Source: Monarcha castaneiventris obscurior
Taxonomy: Eukaryota; Chordata; Aves; Passeriformes; Monarchidae
Assembly (NCBI GenBank): GCA_026261815.1
Contig: JAMPIT010000894.1
Location: forward strand, 50,999,147 to 51,063,146
Direction: 5' to 3'
Length of the DNA stretch: 64,000 bases
The notes beneath the pieces were generated by a model. The model saw only the letters and a program-made list of their open reading frames with translations, was not told the origin of the DNA and did no database searches. The position numbers and the translations under genes are program-made. Positions 26,332 through 39,800 of this stretch are shown piece by piece. Each line of letters begins with the position of its first letter. The first letter of the stretch is position 1.

Positions 26332-26899
26332 CAGATTTTACTTGAAGGTATTAGAATAGGGGTTTCTTTTATCAGCATCCTATTCTTTACACAAGCTAAC
26401 GTACTCTGTTCCTAATTCTTCAACAAGTCCACTGCCTTCCAATACTGCCCTTCAAAAAACCATATAAACCAATTTTTTTATTGCACTCCAAGCCTTTTTT
26501 CACTTTAAATGACCATAATCACAGAGTAAGTAGTCAACTAGAGCAAGGAAAAAGCTTGACCAATGTTCTTGTCCAACAAAAAATTTCTATTTGTTTATAG
26601 GCTAGAGTTGGAAGTACTGAAACCAAACTTTGGTCATAGTCCTATGAATAACTTCAGGGTGTTTTTTTATCATTATTTCAAGGAGTCTGTATGTGTCAGC
26701 CATAAATAAACCTTGCTTTTTCAAGCAGGCTGATATCTAGTTGGTTTGGGGCAGGGCAGAAGACTCTCACAGAGTTTTCTTTAAAAAACAAAAGAATGAC
26801 TATTTAAGAATGTTAATCTAATAACATGCACCCCTTACTTCTGCCTGATGGTTTAATTATTAGTAACTCATTTCAGTTCATTAGGGACCTATTGTGCTG

Positions 26900-27130
26900 C
26901 TGTTGGCAAAACAGAAATGTCACTGCATGTTAAATAATTAAAAGCAGTAAAACAAACATTATCTTTTGAGTCCTGGACTTATAAATCGCTATTAAGCATG
27001 CAACCCTTTAATCAATAACTACTTATCTATTTTGTTTTAGTGAATAATGAATATAAACTCTTTCCTGCCACTCTAATTATGATTTGATAACTTCCCAATT
27101 CTTCGTACAGTAACTATAGATATTTTGTTT
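26900..27130. promoter_or_regulatory. Candidate conserved regulatory block (TAAT-rich)
   Basis: The block is rich in homeodomain-type cores (TAAT, ATTA, AATCAATAA) and repeat-free. It has the dense AT-motif texture often seen in vertebrate conserved non-coding elements. This is a texture judgement only: conservation cannot be seen from one sequence. Confidence 0.2.
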
Positions 27131-30100
27131 CATTTTGGTTTTACTACAGAGTGGAAATATGAGCAACAGTTTGTTGCAACTCATCCAACAAGTTATGGAG
27201 CAGTACTAGGGTATGTTTCCCCAAGCTAATCACTAATTTTTTCCCCTTTTCTGGAGTGTCAGGTATTTCTGTGTGACCAAAACCTGCAGTCCTTAATCAG
27301 CAGATTTGTGTGTGCCATGTCTTTGTCCTGCAGCACAGGAACTGGTTCAGATTCAGTCCCAAGCGAATTGGAAACTTGGAAATTTTCAGGGAGAAGCTGC
27401 AGTGAAAGGTTATTGAATGGTCTTATGTTGCTTATGTGAAATAGAGTAATGGCCTTTCTGGGCCCAAGTCCCAAAAATTTTGAAAGGATTAATCCCTATT
27501 CATTAACAGTGGGGCCCTAGTGATAGAGTAACTCTGTGCACTTAGTCCTTAGTTCCTACAGCCCACATTTTGACACCATGTACCATGTATTTTATCACCA
27601 AAAATTACCTCATTGAGCTCTGGTACAACAAAGGCTGAACAAAGGTATAGTCCAACTCAGAAAACTTTGCTAAAAGGCAGATTTTCTTAGACTGAAATAA
27701 CCACAGGAGATATTATTTTGTAACTGAATATCATCATTCTGATTTTTCATGTTTTTAGTTCTATTACATTATGGCAGTCCTGTCAAGAAGCTTTGCCAGC
27801 CTCAGTCAGAAAGAGAGAAAGAGCATAGCGGAAAATAAAATGCAGAGTACACCTAACTTCTAAAAATGATTACTGCTGACATGAAAGAAATGCCAAGTGG
27901 AGAATAATGCCTCTGCTGCTGACTTTGTCACAACTTGGGAGAAACTTTAAGAACCATTAAGAGAGTCGCTTTCATATTACAATTTCAAAACAGAGCTGGG
28001 CACGTGTAGGCTGGATTTGGAATGGAAGCAAACCATTAAATCATCCTGTAGATATTTCTAGTGCCATACTGGCAATGACCATATTTTAAAGCCGGAGCTA
28101 AAGTACCACCTACCTATTTCCTCCACAGCTGCCTTTCACCAAATCAGGCAGAAAGCTGCCAGCCAACAGCTAATGCCTGTGCAGAATTATTACTCAAATC
28201 TTTGGAAGGAGTGTGCTTACATTAGCCTGAGGAGCACCCGCCTTACCAGTTGGGTCTTGTTGTAGCTGTGTACAGAAAGCTCTTATAATTCAGTTGCCTT
28301 TCAGCAAAGAGCAAGTTAACTGTGACAAGAAAAGGCAGCTGTGATAACAGGGACACAGCAGCATAAGCATAGGAAGAGAAAAAGGCATTTGAGATACTAC
28401 TATGAGGGCTATCAAGTGCCTGACCTGACTTGAACAGCTCTCTCCAGGAGAGTTTAGTGGCAGAGGATAACAAAGTAAAATCAGAAAAATGTAAGATCTG
28501 TGGAGGAAAATGCAGTCCACCTGCACTTTTTGTTCAAACACTAGTTTGAGAACAAAGTAATTTAATACATCAGAGTGACAAAAATTATTTCTTTAAATAA
28601 TCCCTTGCAAACTGGTGTTAACAGCTGCTTTGTTCTTCTTTTCTTTTTCCTCTAGTAGGTCTCTTACAACCATGATTTCTGAATTTCTATTTTCTGTTCA
28701 GCAGACCCAAAATACCTTTAATCTGAAAAGATACTTGAATGTGAGAAAAACAGGTAACACACAACTACAGACTCCCCACTCCCAGCCATAGCTGACTGCC
28801 TGTTGCAGTGCCTTTTGTTGGGCAGTACTTAAGACTACTCAGTTTTGCATTGCCTGTACCTCCAGTCTCATTTGCATACGATGATTATGTGTATAACAAT
28901 TACAGCAGGTGGACATAGGAGGACGAATATTTCATATTAAAAGGGAAAAACTCAAGTGAAGCCTGAAACCAAATGCCAATAGGTACATTACTTTTCTTCA
29001 AGAAAAAAAACAGTCAGAAAGAAGCCAAAGAAAAACAGCCTAACATGCACTAAAGAGCCCATCAAACTTGAGAGAGCGCCGGCACTCACACAATAAAAAT
29101 GAGGCATAGCAATAGTATAGGTCCCTAACTGTGGCAAAGAAAAACTAACTCATTTCTCATGCCTGGTTTTCAACATGCCATGTAAACTGACAGATCTCTT
29201 TTCCATTTTGCTTAACTGTTCAGTGGATGATAAACCCATCTCCAAGCACTTTGTCTTCAAGGCAAATCTTGCTTTTTTTTGTTTACTTCCACAAGGTTAC
29301 AAGGCCCACAGCACAGACAGCCAAGGCCCCCAGACACTACCAGGAAGCAAACTGGACATTTCAAAAGCAGCAAACAGGAAATGGGAAACAAGAAACACGG
29401 TGGGGAAGAGACAGAATAAACGGGCTCCCTCATGCAGGACTCTAAATGAAAATGAACAGTGGCTTGTACAGGTGGGAAATAGGCAAACGGAAGGGAAAAA
29501 TGAGACTGAAATTGTGCGTCAGCTCCCAAAATGTCACCCAGCAGTAATTGAAACTTTAGCAGAGAGCAAATTATGGAGGAGGGGAAAAAAAAGGAAAGTG
29601 TTACATAGGCTTTTCATTTCTTCAGCGTCTTGATCTCATATGTTCTTCTGGGCTGGTGCAATCTGCATATTTGCAATCTGAATGAGATATTTTTAGAAGA
29701 CCAACCGGGTTGCTATCTGCAGAGTAAACATCAGTTGGGGTCCAAGATCTAAGCCAAAGCAATTCATTCACTGCTCACTTGACAGAACACCATAATGCCA
29801 ACAGGAGAATCTTTTCCTCCTATTTGTCATGTGGGAGCTTTCAGGGTTTTTTTAGGCAATCTTCTCTTTCATATGCTCCAGCTGGTAGTTCATTTCTTCC
29901 TTGTCCCCTACACTCCCTAGGCACAACCACACTGTGTCCCCAGGTACATCTTATTCCCCACAAATTCCTCTGTGTGCCTTTGCTGATCATAATGGATCCT
30001 TGAGCAAATTGGTTCTGCGCTTATAGATATTTGCATTTTCAACGTGTTTGGTTTAGTGATGAAATAAGAAAAGAGCAATGGAAAAAAGAGAAGAGAATTT

Positions 30101-31283
30101 GAAAAAAGACAGGAATTAACTTCTCAGCAGGAATAAAACCAACTCCAGATCCAAATGCATTTTCAGACATAAGTAATTTCAAAGGAAAGTTAAAGGAGAT
30201 TAGTATATGGGGAATTTTATCCATATATGTGTATGTATGTGCATATTTATATGTAGACATATATTACTAAGGCTAGAAAATTCAAAGTATAAAACAATAT
30301 TTGAAATTCTTTCAAGTTTAAGAAATGAAAAACTCACTCTCAGGTACCTAAGAAACCACAAATTATTCTGTCTCCTTAGCAAAAAGCAACCATGCAGATT
30401 TGAAAAGCACTTCTTAGGCACACAATAAAGGACCAAATTAGAGTGATTTTAAAAAATCTTCAAAAAATTACTTTTATACACACCCTTACTCAAAAATTTT
30501 ACTTCCAACTTTTACTCAATGGAAGCTGCTTATGGTATCATCTCTTCCTCTTTATTTAGTGATGTCATTATACGTATAATGGAGACTCCACAGCTATATT
30601 TCCTGAATATACACAGCTTTAAATGTTTCTGGAGGTACCTGGGATACAGAACACACTTACAGAAAATAAAGAGTTCCCATTTAATTAAGGAGCAATTCTT
30701 AAGGTAACACACAGTCAAATCTCCTTAAGCATCTTACAGAAACAGTGTTCACACCTGCTTTTTAACCCCACTCTTCATCAGGCCTTTACTGAAACCATAG
30801 TTGAGATATAGAGACCAATAAAGCAAAAGTCCCAAGAGCAAAGCACATCTCACTGAATATCTCTTCATGGACAGGTAATCCAAGCTGGTAATATAATTAA
30901 GCAGTGAACAACATCACAAATGGGTGCAAGTAAAGCAGCACGTGCACAGGAAAAAAAAAAAAAATCTGTAAGGGTAAGTTAGACATAAGCCTATGTTAAA
31001 ACTACTTCAATATTAAGGTTTTATTCTGTGCCAGAAGTTCTGGCACTGCTCTGTAGCTTCAAAAGCGTGTTCCTACTGTCTCTGAAACAGCTAGGCATAA
31101 CTATTTAACTGTTTGAGGGGCAAAGTAGAATATGCAACTCCAGTTAACACTAATGGGAGATGTAAGTTCATTCAGCCACACATGCTGCTAAAAATGTACT
31201 TCTTGGCCCACAGCTTTAAAGCAAGAAAAAAATCCCATTCTTAAAGGCAAAAAGGTTCACATCTCAGATATTTTCACTGAATG

Positions 31284-31299
31284 AAAAAAAAAAAAAAAA
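31284..31299. repeat. A16 homopolymer
   Basis: A simple A run with no associated retroposon that I can recognise. Confidence 0.8.
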
Positions 31300-32677
31300 G
31301 AATATTATAGTGCAGATATTACAGACAGCATAAACTTCACCATAAAGACAAATCAGGCCTGCGGCAAAAAATCTGAACACCAAACAATCAGGGATGTGTC
31401 AGGTCTCTTACAGCTACGTATAAAACAAATCAAGGCATTTGCATGGATAGAATATAGTGGACATAACTCACAGCTAAATCCTACAATTCACTGCTAGTAG
31501 TTATTTCAAAAAGTTTCCAACTGCTCTTCATCATCTAAGCAACAGGATCACTCTAAAGAGAGAATCTGAAACCATCTGTGTTTGTTAATATGGCCTTAAG
31601 TGTTAAATTTGCTGTTGCTGTCTTGAGCTATGTCAAGACTGTTTAAATAAAAGCTGTGACTTGCTAAATCCTGTCCCTAGCTAATTAAAACCATGGGTTT
31701 GAAGTATGTTGCTTAATACATTCCCTTTACTCACTGTTCACTGTTGATACACTTACTAAAGAATTTCACAATGCAGGACACATATTCAGGGCTGCAAATA
31801 CAACAAAGAAAGAATTGGGAATGTGAATTTGAGGGAATTCTCAGAGTACAAAAAAAATCAAATGTACAGCTCTGATGAAAGAAAGGAGCAGCTTCATAAA
31901 AGGGAAAAAATTCCCTGATTTGTAAAGAAATCTATTTTTTTAATTCATATATATATAAGCATTCATATATAAGTCAGATAAATGCAGGTTATCATCTGAG
32001 AGAGATGTTTTATAAGAAATTGTGTTTGGTGTCAGAAGACTGACAAAACAACTATTATTTTTTAAAAATTGCAAACTTTATTCCAAGAGGAATTCAAGTA
32101 ATTTATTAAGTAGGGCACAAAATAGCTACTTAATGTGGCAGATCTTTTCTTCTAATTGGGATTTGAGATAATCCAGACACAGCTCTGTGTGCTCCCTTCA
32201 ATCTTAGGTGGGCACGTTTTCACTTGATCCTTTTAGCTATGGGCTGGTTGCAGTGAGAACTGGTTTATTATGTTAGGAAAATGTTTACCTAAATGTTTTC
32301 GAAGGGATCTTATAACTTTTAGTGTGACTGGTGCAGGATACAATCCATGGAGGGGATCCTGCACATACAGCTCATGTACGAGAACCTTCCAAGCATTGAT
32401 TAGATTTAGATCTGGAGGCAAACTTCTTCATCCTGATTCCTTTCCATCCATCAGTCAGCTTTCTGATGCAACTGTAGCAAATTACAGCTGCCAAAACATT
32501 ATCTATCAGTTATTGAAGAATGCCTAATGATTGTGCATCAGAGTAAAGCTGTTTAAGTCGAAAGAGATAAAAAACGTATTCTGGTTCTGTCAGAGTACAC
32601 AGCACTTTGACAGGAACCACATATAACATGCAGACATAACGTGCAGAAGGGAAACAAATATACTGGGTTATACTCAC

Positions 32678-32752
32678 CTGAGCCAGGAACTTCTCAATGT
32701 TAGAATTTTTCACCTTCCCAGAGGCAATGGATTCTTGGCTCCTCCGAAATAC
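32678..32752 (-). CDS. Candidate internal coding exon, 75 nt, minus strand, product unknown
   Basis: On the minus strand this 75-nt segment is preceded by TTGTCTCAG and followed by GTGAGTATA. The exon edges are therefore an AG acceptor and a near-perfect donor (CAG/GTGAGT). A branch-point-like TGACTGATAA lies 13-22 bases upstream. The segment is exactly 25 codons in phase 0 and only that frame is open; the other two contain stops. The translation (VFRRSQESIASG, then KVKNSNIEKFLAQ) is mixed, charged and protein-like, not AT-composition noise. I do not recognise the protein. Downstream on the same strand, a possible acceptor near 32477 would add six codons and a stop, which would make a C-terminus, but that is weak. 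The polypyrimidine tract is short. A chance pairing of splice-like motifs remains quite possible. Confidence 0.38.
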
Positions 32753-32974
32753 CTGAGACAATTATCAGTCACAGTCCATGTCCCTGAAGGTTTTTCTTTA
32801 GCAAGAAGCAGCTTGTGCAACCAAGTCACAATCTACTTCTGTAGCAAATATTAGGAATAGAAGTAATGCTCCACACCTTAGCAAAAATGTGGGATAATAG
32901 TTATAACAGGGCTACTGGCAGGGGCCCAGGCTCTCCTTGGGTTACCATTGTAATGTCTAAGCAATGTCTTTAAC

Positions 32975-32992
32975 TCCTCTCTCTCTCTCTCT
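32975..32992. repeat. Short (CT)n tract
   Basis: About nine CT dinucleotides in a row. A minor simple repeat. Confidence 0.75.
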
Positions 32993-35264
32993 ATATTCTT
33001 TTCTATGCTGTCTTAGCTATTTGTAATTGAAGACTTTTAAAGTCAATGTTAGGTTTGTATTGTGAGATGGTCTAAGTGCATGAAGAACAAACCATAGGCT
33101 CAGCTGCAAAATAAATAAGAGGTAAACAGAATCTGGTGAGAGTAATCAAGCTGTGAAATAAGAACAGTATTCTCCAGTCTGTGATATTAAGGTCATAATA
33201 ATATTTCCCCATCCAAAAGTTGACATCAGGGAGCTCACTATTGCCTCTGAATGGATAAAGGGATTGCAGGAACCTAGACTTCATTACCAGCCATCCTTAA
33301 AAGGAAAAAAAAAAAGGAAAAAAAGGAAGACTTTGTAAACTTAGAAAAATTCTCATTTAGAGAAGACCTAAATTCACTCTGAATTTGATGGAATTACTTC
33401 AGCTTTACAGTCGTGTGATCAAAAGTAAGTTATGAACTGTAGTTCAGTCTGTTTCTGAGTTTGCTCAGTCTGATATCCCCATCCATCAGCACAACATGCA
33501 GAAGCTTTAACTCAAAACCTGATCTGATCTTTCCAGTATAGTGCCATGTCTATTACATTCCACAACTTCATTAGCATTAATAAATTCAATCAATACTTCA
33601 GTAAATAATGAAAGTCAATCATGCTGCTTATTCATGGCCTCTTAAGGAACTCAGTACAGTACTGATGACAGCCCCACAGCTTTTGGAAGAAGCCTCTAAA
33701 GTAATTATTTGCAGACAAACTGGACAATTTTATATTTATATATATTTTTTTAATGAGGTAATTTCTGAGATAGTAAGCCATTTAAGAGCCAGAGAACTAT
33801 CATAGCAACTTTAATGTGTACTTTGTTTTTTGGGCTGAACATGGGAGCACTGTGCCTGCCTATACAGCCATTGCTACTGGAATTACATCTCCTTTCAACA
33901 GCATTAAATTTGAGCTCATGCAATCATGATAATCTAAACATTGCTAAAAAGTCAGGCTACTCACAAGGGGAGGAACACATCCCTGTGCTAAGACATAGAT
34001 CTTCTATAGTTTATTTATCATTAACAGAAAGTGCTTTATAGCACTGCATAGAGGTTGCCATAAAACAACGTTTTAAGGCTCTCTCAACCATATTTCAGCC
34101 ATAAATGTCCTATAGATACAGGAAGGAAAACTACCAAGGTTCAATATTATCATCTTTATTACAGATGACCTCACTATTGTGATCTCCATAAAGAAAAAAT
34201 ATTAAACCATTAAAATAGTCTGAATCCTAAATTAATACAGGTTTACTACTCATATCTAGATCTAAATGGCCTTACTTGCAGAGTAATTATTTTTCTAAGA
34301 AAATTTTGTTGACAGCCTCATTAGCAGTGATCAGACCAGAATAAATGTTACCTCTTCTACTAAAAATGTGACTTCTCTGGCAGAGTATCCCATATATTGG
34401 TACACATCCATCAATGATTCAGTTCTCAGTGAAGTTTTATAATGAATGCCACATTAAAAACCAAGACACAAATTAATGAAAATTCAGTCATTGCACTATA
34501 TGTTACAAAGCTTAAACAGCTGAAACAGCTATCCTGTTCAATCCAGAGATTTCTGTTCCCCTTACACACTACTTCTCACTAGTCCTATTTGTCAGTATGG
34601 TTCCATAACACAAAAATATTATTACAAGCTGTACTGTTGCAACTCATAACGATTCTTATGAAAATCCAAAGGAGACAGTAGAAAAAATAACATTACTTAT
34701 TGTTTCATTATTTTTTAAAATGAGATGCATATGTTTGATGCCAAAATGTGTTTCTGTTTAACTCACAGCTCTGTACATCCTAAATCTGAAAAAACCCCAA
34801 GGCAGTTTCTAATGCCTTGTGTCAGAGTAGGGCAATAGCAACAGTTCTCATTTCTGAGCCTATTCTACTCTATTATTCTACTGGAACTTCACAGAATTCA
34901 TCCAACTTTCTGAAATATTCTCAGATAAACAACACATGATTTATGAAGACGGTCAGTTTTACTTGAACACAGCAGATTTCAGTCATTAAACTTGCTTTCT
35001 TAAGTTGGAAATAATTCTGTCTGCAAATGTCATATTTCACTACAAAGCAGTGTTGCTCTGAATATGGTTTCCCATCATAGAGTGCCTTAGAAAGAATTCT
35101 CTCATGTTTTCTGTGGAAAGCTCATTTTGCCCTGTTTAGATAATAATGATTGCAGCAAATTCGAGAAAAAAAAATGCTGGTTGGGGGCTTTTCTTTTAAA
35201 ACTGTGAAAACATCATCTTAACCATTTAACTATTTCTTCTAATATTTTTTTTCCCCTTTTTTAG

Positions 35265-35445
35265 TCCTCTGGAAGGTACACATAGAATTAACTACAGAGT
35301 ACTGCCAGAGAAGACACATGGCTACAGTCACTGTGTGGTTGCACCACGGCAGAGCTGTGAATACTGTTCTGCAGACAGCAACACATCTCTGTTTATCTTG
35401 GCAATCAGCTTGCGGGAATTTGCCTCAAAAACAGAACAACTCTAG
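35265..35445 (+). other. Open segment behind a strong splice-acceptor-like site
   Basis: A long pyrimidine run (35236-35262) ends in TTAG, an excellent-looking 3' splice site. From 35266 a frame stays open for 59 codons to a TAG at 35443-35445. The next frame is also open, for 83 codons, to about 35516. The 59-residue translation contains several Cys and His and reads fairly protein-like but matches no family I know. No upstream donor partner is identified. It could be a terminal exon or a lncRNA exon, or chance in a locally GC-richer patch. Confidence 0.18.
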
Positions 35446-36179
35446 GTCTTGCTGCTGTAACAGGCCCCAGGTTATTATTTCCTCTTCTTTTGGCTGTTAC
35501 TTTTTCTCAAAAGCGTAACAGAGAAATCAATTACAGAAACTTTCATTCTTGGGCATGAAAGAGGGCTTAGAGAGATATGCAAGCTTTGGCGACAGTACAT
35601 TCTTATTATTCAAGTTGATACTGCTTTTGTACATTGTGCTCATCACAGTTCAATGGTACCTGACAAAACTAATGCCAGTTTTCATCCAGAACCAGCTTGT
35701 GATGTTAAATAAGAAACTCTGTGTGTGAACGTGCTTTTAAGCACTACAGTGCACCAAAGAATGAGCTGTTTTCAGCTAACATTGAGCCACTAATGATTTT
35801 AATGAGAGTGCCTTCTGGATTCATATTTTTTTCATAAAATACATCACACTAAAACAAAATCAATGAGAAACATTAATTAAGGCCTTTTTAGACGCCTTCT
35901 GTGGTGTTGTTTTTCTTTTGAGAAGCACCAGATGAAGAATGCTGTGCTTTATTTAAGCTAAGTTGTTTGACATTTAGATGAGAGAAAAAAGAGAAAAATA
36001 CTAACAAACACAGGAACAATTTTTGACAGCTCTTTGTCATGCAAGAGAGAAAAAAGAGGACCGACTGTGAGATACTACTTTGAAGCCCTGGAAATTTGTA
36101 ATGAAAAATTTAAGATACAAGAGAGGAAGAAAGATGAGCTATTCATTTGGTTCTGCATATATTAACACTTGTAATTCAA

Positions 36180-36400
36180 ACTAAAGGTTTGCTATGTGTT
36201 TTCATAATTTTGACTCTAATAAATATCTTGGAGAATTGCTTTGATATTCTAAGATCACGCGTGTAGCTTGCATCCATTAAGAAAAATGGGGAACAATCAT
36301 CATCAGCCCTCTTGGCGCTAATGAGAAGGTCATTGCTCTTTAATTATCACAGACATGAAACTGAAATATTTCAAAGGGTTTGTGGAATACAGTGGCTATG
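36180..36400. promoter_or_regulatory. Candidate conserved non-coding block
   Basis: The stretch is repeat-free and includes CpG-bearing sites (GATCACGCGTG near 36254, TTGGCGCTAATGAG near 36312). It also has homeodomain-type cores and an ATTATCACAG motif. Retained CpGs in an AT-rich, CpG-depleted setting suggest possible constraint. This is inferred from texture only. Confidence 0.22.
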
Positions 36401-36868
36401 GGCAAAGCTGTGTATCTGTTTATAAGTCTGTCTGTCCCAGAGCAAGTCAAGTAGAACGTGCATCTTCCATTCTGTAGCCTTTCTGCTTTTGTGTATATTA
36501 AATTTGCAAGTTTGTATCACTGTTTCTTGCACATCAGATTAATCTGGGAAATTTAGACCAGCTATTAGCAGGGGCTGAGTAGGAGGGAGGAGGGCAGAGA
36601 GAGGCGGAGAAAAAGGGGTAGAGATGTGAGAATAGTAAAATGTTCCTCATCAGGAGGTATTGTGAAATAAGTACTAGTGTGTTGTGTGACCTTATTTCCC
36701 ACAGTAGGGGTGTTATGAGGAAATAGAAACGGTGAGGTGTTGCAGGAAAATATTAGCAAATTAAAATTTTCTGTCTGGCATTGGTTGTGATCTCACTCAT
36801 ATTTCCACCCTTGCAGAGGAAGTGACTACAAGGGGTACAGATAGAGGCAAAGCAAGAGCTGAAATAAT

Positions 36869-36887
36869 AAAAAAAAAAAAAAAAAAA
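36869..36887. repeat. A19 homopolymer
   Basis: An uninterrupted A run with no recognisable retroposon body. Confidence 0.85.
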
Positions 36888-39800
36888 GAGGCAATTTTTT
36901 CTTGTTGGTTCTAAATTTCCCAAAACAATTTCCTCCTACTCTGGTACAGAACTAAAACAAATCATTCACTCACTCCTAAAGTTCTTACACCACACACAGT
37001 ATATTGATCCATTAGCTTAAAAGTCAATTATTTCTGGATTAAATAGACTATTTTAACTTCAGTAACAGGTAGTATCCTTGTCTTTCATGCCAGTGAAAGG
37101 CTGACGAGTATAAAGGAAATTTTCTCTCTGTGAGGGAGAGAGGAAAGAGGAAGATCCAATTTTGCATACAATTTCCATTTTGTTTAATACAATTTGGAAT
37201 ACAACTGCTGAACAGCTATCTTCTCTCTTTTTTGCTCAATTTTCACCTTTGGGAGCAGTCACATTCCCAAAGGCACTCTCAAAATATGCGTGGGAAGGGG
37301 AGGGGTGGGAAAAGAAAGCATTCAAAATACCAGCAATCAAAAATTGGTCTCCTCTGGATGCTTTATTTTAATGGAAAGTTATGGTAAAAATGCAAATTTA
37401 GCTTCTAAATCTAAAATTCACAAATATTTCTCATAATTAAGGGTTTCCATTTGCCAGCTTTGGAAGACTGATACTGAATTTACAATACAAACTGACTTAC
37501 AGAGTTTGGATCTCTAAATATTCATTGCTAGAATCTGATGTGAACATTTCAACTAGAGTAATAGAGCAGCAAATCTTTATGACAGATGAAAAGTTTACCT
37601 TCCTGCAGCAACCTTCATCTTGAAAGGCAGCTTAGGTGGAATTACATTAGGCAAGGAGAAAATTATTTTCCAAATTATTTCCGATAGAGATTCCAACTAA
37701 TTCTCTTCACAGAATTTCACCTTTCTGGGGAAATACAAATTCTCTTTCCTCCAGCTGCCAGATGAAAACCTTCCAGGGAATTTCAGTGAAATTCCAAGAG
37801 GAAAATGCACCACCCTATATTTTTAAGTCTTTTGTAATACTTTACATGCAGAAAGCAAGGGAGAAACTCAAGACCAAAAGGACCCTGTGCTAAGCCAGCA
37901 CAGAGTGGCAGCTATACAAATTTTATCTGCTCATCTCATAATGCAAACAAAAACCACTGAGAACTGGTCGATACCCTGAAACCAGGTAAAGTGGGCTAAT
38001 CCCCAAAGGAGGCACGTCACCAACTGAGTGATTCTGACTAAAAAGGTAAGATTGCCCTATTAAAAACCAATGTAAACATTTTCATTGCACCTTTCCCTTG
38101 AGATCTACATACATAACTCTGTAATAAAAAGATCAGACTGCCTTTTTCAAAGAAGGACTTGAGTAATCATTTCCAGAGGAACTAAAGTGACTTGATGACC
38201 AAGCCGAAGCAGAGCTGATGTCTGAACTGAGATAAGCATCTGAATGCTCAGATCAGGAAATGTTTTCTGACCTTTTTCCTTCCCACTCTCCTAAGAACCT
38301 GCTTTCCACAGTAATTTGTTGCACCAGCCAGATGGTGACCAGAGTGCACCTCCCACAAGCACTTCAGATGCAGTCAAGGCTCCCCTCTGACCAGACTTCA
38401 CTGCACCAGAAAAATGGAGTTAAACAGAAGCCATGCTGACAGTGTCAGCTCACTCCCACAGCTGGACACCAGCTGATCTGGTGATTGCAGTGACCCCTTC
38501 ATTAGCCTGGAGAGCCCAGTGCTTTCTCTTTTCCCCATTACCATCAAACCTTCAATTGGAGAGGAACACAGAATCTGTGGTATCTCATCAGTGTGTCATT
38601 ATCTGGTACTCCCATGGCTGGTATTTATAACTCTGTTAATTCTCACCTGCCTTTCTAACTGGGACGTTTTAAAAAGAACCAGAGGAAAAACACACCATTT
38701 AGTCAGTGGATAAAATCTCCAGTGTTATGTTAGAAAAGGTCCTGGCCCTCTATATGTAGGAGTACTGGCCGTGAGAGGTACTAAAATGAGACCATTTCCT
38801 AATGATCTGGTCCATGAGGAAAGAGGGACATTAGCTGGATTTCAGGATTCCATGTGAGAAATCTACTGACCAAACTGGATTGACAGAAACACTGTGTTGG
38901 GCTTTACTTACTCTCTGTATTTCTGTAAAGATCATGGGGAAACTTGCAAGGGAAGGCAAGCATGAGACTGGAATCTTCTAAATACATTAGAAACAAAAAA
39001 ATTATTTTCTAGAATTATGAAAAAAAGTCAAAAGCAAATAATTTAGCTCTTGTAATCCTTAGACTCTCTCTCTCTTTTGCACAGGCTTAGGGAGAATGGC
39101 AGCATGCAGGTTCAAGCTGCTATCACAAAACACGTAAATAGGAAGTGCTCACACCTGGATGGAGCCAATTTTCATCTGTAAATCAAGCAGCACAAAAAGC
39201 ACCAGGGAGCAAGTTTCCTGTTTCAAAGTATTATGCTGCTAGAAATATTTAGCATGCTCCCAAATACTTCTCATTCACGGTGTTTTCTATCCTTAAAACA
39301 CAAAACAAAGACATAACTTCTCATTACTACATGTTGTTTATATATGTCTCTAGCTTTATACAGTTCAATATCCAGAAATATAGCTAGCATATAAATATAT
39401 TATATATAGAAGAAATAGAAATTAATTAATTTATCCAAATAATTCTTAACTAAACTGACTTCTTTCTTTATTTTGACTTTACTGTAGCATTGGCATCTTA
39501 AAGCCTTTGTCAAATGTCTTTTTTTTGGTCTTGATCATTAAGGTATAAAGTAAATTGAACTAGTCCTAAAACTGTTCTTTGTGGTACTTCCTTTTTTCCC
39601 TACCTCCATGTGTCCTGAAGTGACTTAATTCACAATTACTTTTTTGCCTTTGGTATCAATGTACTTAAAAAAATAAAAACAATCATCAGTTCGTGTAGTA
39701 GATCCCTTCACAATATTTATAAAGCTTGCATGTAATTAGAAAAGGCTTTTGTGTGGCACTGTTCCAAAACACTGAGAAAGGAAATGCAAACAGAATAATG

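Larger units (their letters stand above)
23660..32677. other. AT-rich non-coding stretch
   Basis: No gene or recognisable transposon was found. It contains A-runs at 26315-26331 and 31284-31299. A 152-codon plus-strand frame at 29175-29633 overlaps a 90-codon minus frame; neither translation resembles a known family. A homeodomain-site-rich block lies around 26.9-27.1 kb. Confidence 0.5.

Noticed and set aside
29175..29633. 152-codon plus-strand frame overlapped by a minus frame
   Set aside because: No recognisable domain, overlapping frames on both strands, no splice sites that fit.
32233..32421. Minus-strand open frame of about 60 codons just downstream of the candidate exon
   Set aside because: Its reading phase does not follow from the phase-0 end of the candidate exon through any good acceptor, so I did not join them.
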